Of a stretch of 6,272 nucleotides of DNA, positions 3,606-6,272 are shown in pieces. A program made the translations under genes and the position numbers. The DNA is from Candidatus Arcticimaribacter sp. (GTDB taxonomy: Bacteria > Bacteroidota > Bacteroidia > Flavobacteriales > Flavobacteriaceae), in the NCBI GenBank assembly GCA_011526335.1, contig WTJB01000244.1, forward strand, positions 1 to 6,272. The letters are read 5' to 3'. Within the stretch, counting starts at the first letter, position 1. Every line of letters begins with the position of its first letter. Under the pieces are notes generated by a model, which worked only from the letters and a program-made list of their open reading frames with translations, was not told where the DNA came from and did no database searches.

Positions 3606-6272
3606 ATGAAGAACGTTCGTGCATTAGATCCGAAAGACCACATCCTTATATTAGGCGCCAAGCTGCACAATCTTAAAAATATAGATGTAGCCATTCAGCG
3701 CAATAGCTTAACGGTGATTACAGGTCTCTCCGGGTCTGGAAAATCATCGCTTGCTTTTGATACCCTCTATGCAGAAGGGCAGCGTCGTTATGTAGAAAGT
3801 TTATCTTCTTATGCACGACAGTTTATGGGTCGTTTAAACAAACCTAAAGTAGAGCAAATAAAGGGCATAGCCCCAGCCATAGCGGTAGAGCAAAAAGTAA
3901 ACAGTGTTAATCCGAGGTCTACCGTAGGCACCAAAACAGAAATTTACGACTACCTCAAACTCCTTTTCGCTAGAATAGGAAAAACCTACTCCCCCACTTC
4001 CAACACCCTAGTGAAGAAAGACAATGTGTCTGATGTTGTCGATACAATACTCTCTTTTGAAGAAGGAAGCAAGCTGTTGCTGTTGGCGCCTATAGAGAAT
4101 GCCCAAAAAAGAAAACCAAAAGAGCTGATCAATATTTTGGTTCAACAGGGCTTTGCTCGTATTTACGCCGAAGGCAAAACCCTTCGGATAAAAGAGGATA
4201 TGGAGGATATTCCCAAGACCTTTGATTTGATCGTTGAACGTATTGTGGTCAAAAAAGACGATGAAGATTTTAAAAACAGACTGTCTGATAGTGTGGATGT
4301 TGCTTTTTTTGAAGGAAAAGGCCGCTGTAGTCTGGTGGACTTAAGCACAGAAAAAAACACACAGTTCTCCAATACGTTTGAAGCAGACGGGCAGGTGTTT
4401 TTGGAACCGAATGTGCATCTGTTTAGCTTCAACAATCCTTTTGGTGCCTGTAAGACCTGTGAAGGATATGGCGATATCGTAGGCATAGATCCGGAATTGG
4501 TCATCTCCAATACCGCTTTATCGGTTTATGAAGAAGCCATAGTGCCGTGGCGTGGCGAAGGATTTAAAAAATACTATAGAGATTTAGTCAACAACGCCTA
4601 TAAATTTGATTTCCCCTTACACAAACCCTACTTTGAGTTGTCTGAAGAAGACAAAAAACTCCTCTGGACCGGGAATGCCTATTTTAAAGGATTAAACAGT
4701 TTTTTTAAAAAACTGGAAGCCAAGAATTATAAAATTCAAAATCGGGTTTTATTGTCCCGCTATAGAGGAAAAACCAAGTGTACGGACTGTGAAGGGAAGC
4801 GTTTACGTCCAGAAGCCAGCTATGTAAAAATTGGAGGAAAAAACCTTCCAGACCTTTTGGACATATCGTTAGAAGATCTCGCAATGTTCTTTAATGAATT
4901 AGAGCTTTCGGATCATGACACTGCCATCGCGGAACGATTGTTAAAAGAAATCAAAACCCGGCTTCAATTTATTCAAGATGTTGGATTGGGCTATTTGACC
5001 CTGAACCGAAAGTCAAACACACTTTCTGGAGGAGAGTCGCAACGCATCAATTTAGCTACCTCTTTGGGGAGTAGCCTTGTAGGGTCTATGTACATTTTAG
5101 ACGAACCCAGTATCGGGTTGCATTCCAAAGACAATGAACGCCTTATAGGTATTTTAAAACAACTCAAAGCATTAGGCAATACCGTTATCGTCGTTGAACA
5201 TGATGAAGATATCATGCAGGCAGCAGACTATATTATTGATATGGGACCCGAAGCAGGAAGTCTCGGAGGCAATGTTGTTGGCTCAGGTAATCTAAGTGAA
5301 ATTATCAAACAAAATACCTTAACGGCGGATTACCTAAAAGGGGAAAAAAGCATCTTAGTCCCTAAAAAAAGACGAAAAGGAAAAGGCAATATCTTGATCA
5401 AAGGAGCAAGAGAAAACAACCTCAAAAACATTGATGTCAATATCCCTTTAAATACGTTAACCGTTATCAGTGGCGTTTCGGGAAGTGGAAAAAGTACACT
5501 CGTCAAAAAAATACTCTACCCCGCCTTGCAAAGACAGCTGGATGTATTTGTGGAAAAACCCGGTCAATTTAGTGGTTTAGAAGGACATTTTGAAGACATC
5601 AAATACTTGGAGTTTATCGATCAAAATCCCATCGGGAGGTCCTCACGATCAAACCCCGTAACCTACATCAAAGCCTATGATGATATCCGTACCCTATATG
5701 CGAAACAAAAGCTGGCTAGGGTGAGAAATTATCAGCCCAAGCACTTTTCATTCAATGTAGATGGAGGCCGCTGTGATTCGTGTAAAGGAGAAGGTACCGT
5801 AACCATAGAAATGCAGTTTATGGCCGATGTCGTTTTACCCTGTGAGCAATGCAACGGAAAACGATTTAAGAAAGAGGTGCGTGAAGTTTTGTTTCATGGG
5901 GTTTCTATAGACCAATTGTTGGACATGACGGTAGATGATGCCATAGCCATGTTCGAAGAACACAATGAAGTCAAATTGGTCAAAAAACTAAAACCCTTGC
6001 AAGAAGTAGGACTGGGCTATGTTTCCTTAGGACAATCTTCTGCGACCCTATCGGGAGGGGAAGCACAACGGATAAAATTGGCTTCCTTTATTGGTAAAGG
6101 GGAGCAAAAAAATAAAATTCTTTTCATTTTTGACGAACCGACCACAGGTTTGCATTTTCATGATATTCAAAAGCTGATAAAAGCCTTTAACTCCCTTTTA
6201 GATAAAGGCCACAGCCTGGTTGTTGTAGAACACAACATGGATTTGATTAAATGCGCAGATCATCTGATTGAT
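3606..6272 (+). CDS. uvrA: Excinuclease ABC subunit A (UvrA), C-terminus beyond the window
   Basis: An open frame of 889 codons runs without a stop to the right edge; about 50 residues should follow, judging by the family length of about 940. UvrA is the ATP-dependent damage sensor of nucleotide excision repair, acting as a dimer that loads UvrB onto lesions. It carries two ABC modules. Walker A1 is GLSGSGKS (40-47), signature 1 LSGGESQR (473-480) and Walker B1 YILDEPS (496-502). Walker A2 is GVSGSGKST (623-631), signature 2 LSGGEAQR (815-822) and Walker B2 FIFDEPTTGLH (840-850). The C-terminal zinc module is intact: Cys723, Cys726, Cys746, Cys749. In the first zinc module only the second pair remains (Cys282/Cys285 in GACKTCEGYG); the first CxxC is replaced by sequence without cysteine. 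A further CTDC lies at 392-395. The ATG at 3606 gives a normal N-terminus (GAKLHNLKNIDV at 17-28) and has no Shine-Dalgarno sequence. The gene diverges from the sigma factor gene. Confidence 0.97.
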   Translation, partial: MKNVRALDPKDHILILGAKLHNLKNIDVAIQRNSLTVITGLSGSGKSSLAFDTLYAEGQRRYVESLSSYARQFMGRLNKPKVEQIKGIAPAIAVEQKVNSVNPRSTVGTKTEIYDYLKLLFARIGKTYSPTSNTLVKKDNVSDVVDTILSFEEGSKLLLLAPIENAQKRKPKELINILVQQGFARIYAEGKTLRIKEDMEDIPKTFDLIVERIVVKKDDEDFKNRLSDSVDVAFFEGKGRCSLVDLSTEKNTQFSNTFEADGQVFLEPNVHLFSFNNPFGACKTCEGYGDIVGIDPELVISNTALSVYEEAIVPWRGEGFKKYYRDLVNNAYKFDFPLHKPYFELSEEDKKLLWTGNAYFKGLNSFFKKLEAKNYKIQNRVLLSRYRGKTKCTDCEGKRLRPEASYVKIGGKNLPDLLDISLEDLAMFFNELELSDHDTAIAERLLKEIKTRLQFIQDVGLGYLTLNRKSNTLSGGESQRINLATSLGSSLVGSMYILDEPSIGLHSKDNERLIGILKQLKALGNTVIVVEHDEDIMQAADYIIDMGPEAGSLGGNVVGSGNLSEIIKQNTLTADYLKGEKSILVPKKRRKGKGNILIKGARENNLKNIDVNIPLNTLTVISGVSGSGKSTLVKKILYPALQRQLDVFVEKPGQFSGLEGHFEDIKYLEFIDQNPIGRSSRSNPVTYIKAYDDIRTLYAKQKLARVRNYQPKHFSFNVDGGRCDSCKGEGTVTIEMQFMADVVLPCEQCNGKRFKKEVREVLFHGVSIDQLLDMTVDDAIAMFEEHNEVKLVKKLKPLQEVGLGYVSLGQSSATLSGGEAQRIKLASFIGKGEQKNKILFIFDEPTTGLHFHDIQKLIKAFNSLLDKGHSLVVVEHNMDLIKCADHLID

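Noticed and set aside
4163..4510. 115-codon minus-strand frame within uvrA
   Set aside because: It is a serine-rich shadow of a coding region with intact UvrA motifs on the other strand.
4991..5215. 74-codon minus-strand frame within uvrA
   Set aside because: It is antisense to the conserved signature and Walker B region of UvrA, so it is a by-product of that coding constraint.
2822..6272. A defence or mobile island around the sigma factor
   Set aside because: All genes here are ordinary chromosomal repair or regulatory genes, with no transposase, integrase, terminal repeats, tRNA boundary or obvious composition break.

Overview
The window looks like chromosomal DNA of a member of the Bacteroidota, most likely a flavobacterium. 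The reasons are the moderately AT-rich sequence, starts mostly without a Shine-Dalgarno sequence, an exact Bacteroidota-type -7 promoter element (TAnnTTTG) upstream of the sigma factor gene, the protein variants seen (SDR-type threonine dehydrogenase, UvrA lacking its first CxxC pair, endonuclease III without its iron-sulfur cysteines), and a gene order (bcp, nth, small ORF, sigma factor, uvrA) that I recall as typical of Flavobacteriaceae. No RNA gene, CRISPR array, insertion sequence or phage gene is visible.

Layout. Positions 2-157 are the tail of a threonine dehydrogenase gene (tdh). Its stop overlaps the start of a damaged downstream gene (154-638). The first two thirds of that gene match the N-terminus of a KBL-type PLP-dependent acyltransferase, with a -1 frameshift at an A-run. 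The last third matches the C-terminal half of an NTF2/SnoaL-like protein, so this is a decayed chimera left by a deletion. A DUF1835 gene (705-1448, +) follows and converges on bcp (1451-1906, -) with a 2-bp gap. bcp diverges from nth (1966-2622, +) across 59 bp. nth converges on a 51-aa ORF (2619-2774, -), the two stop codons sharing one TTAA. Upstream of that ORF on the minus strand is an RNA polymerase sigma factor gene (2822-3412), which diverges from uvrA (3606 to the right edge, +) across 193 bp.

How the genes fit together. The left end held a threonine-to-glycine degradation pair whose second gene is now broken. From bcp onward the theme is oxidative stress and DNA repair: peroxide reduction (Bcp), oxidised-base excision (Nth) and nucleotide excision repair (UvrA), with a sigma factor embedded among them. 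The sigma/uvrA spacer is the most structured non-coding DNA here. It has a well-formed Bacteroidota promoter for the sigma gene, a dyad over its -7 element, and a long inverted repeat ending one base before the sigma start codon.

I see no clearly novel multi-gene system. The points most worth a second look are the structured leader of the sigma gene, the dnaX-type slippery heptamer exactly at the frameshift in the chimeric gene, and the small conserved-looking ORF next to the sigma factor.
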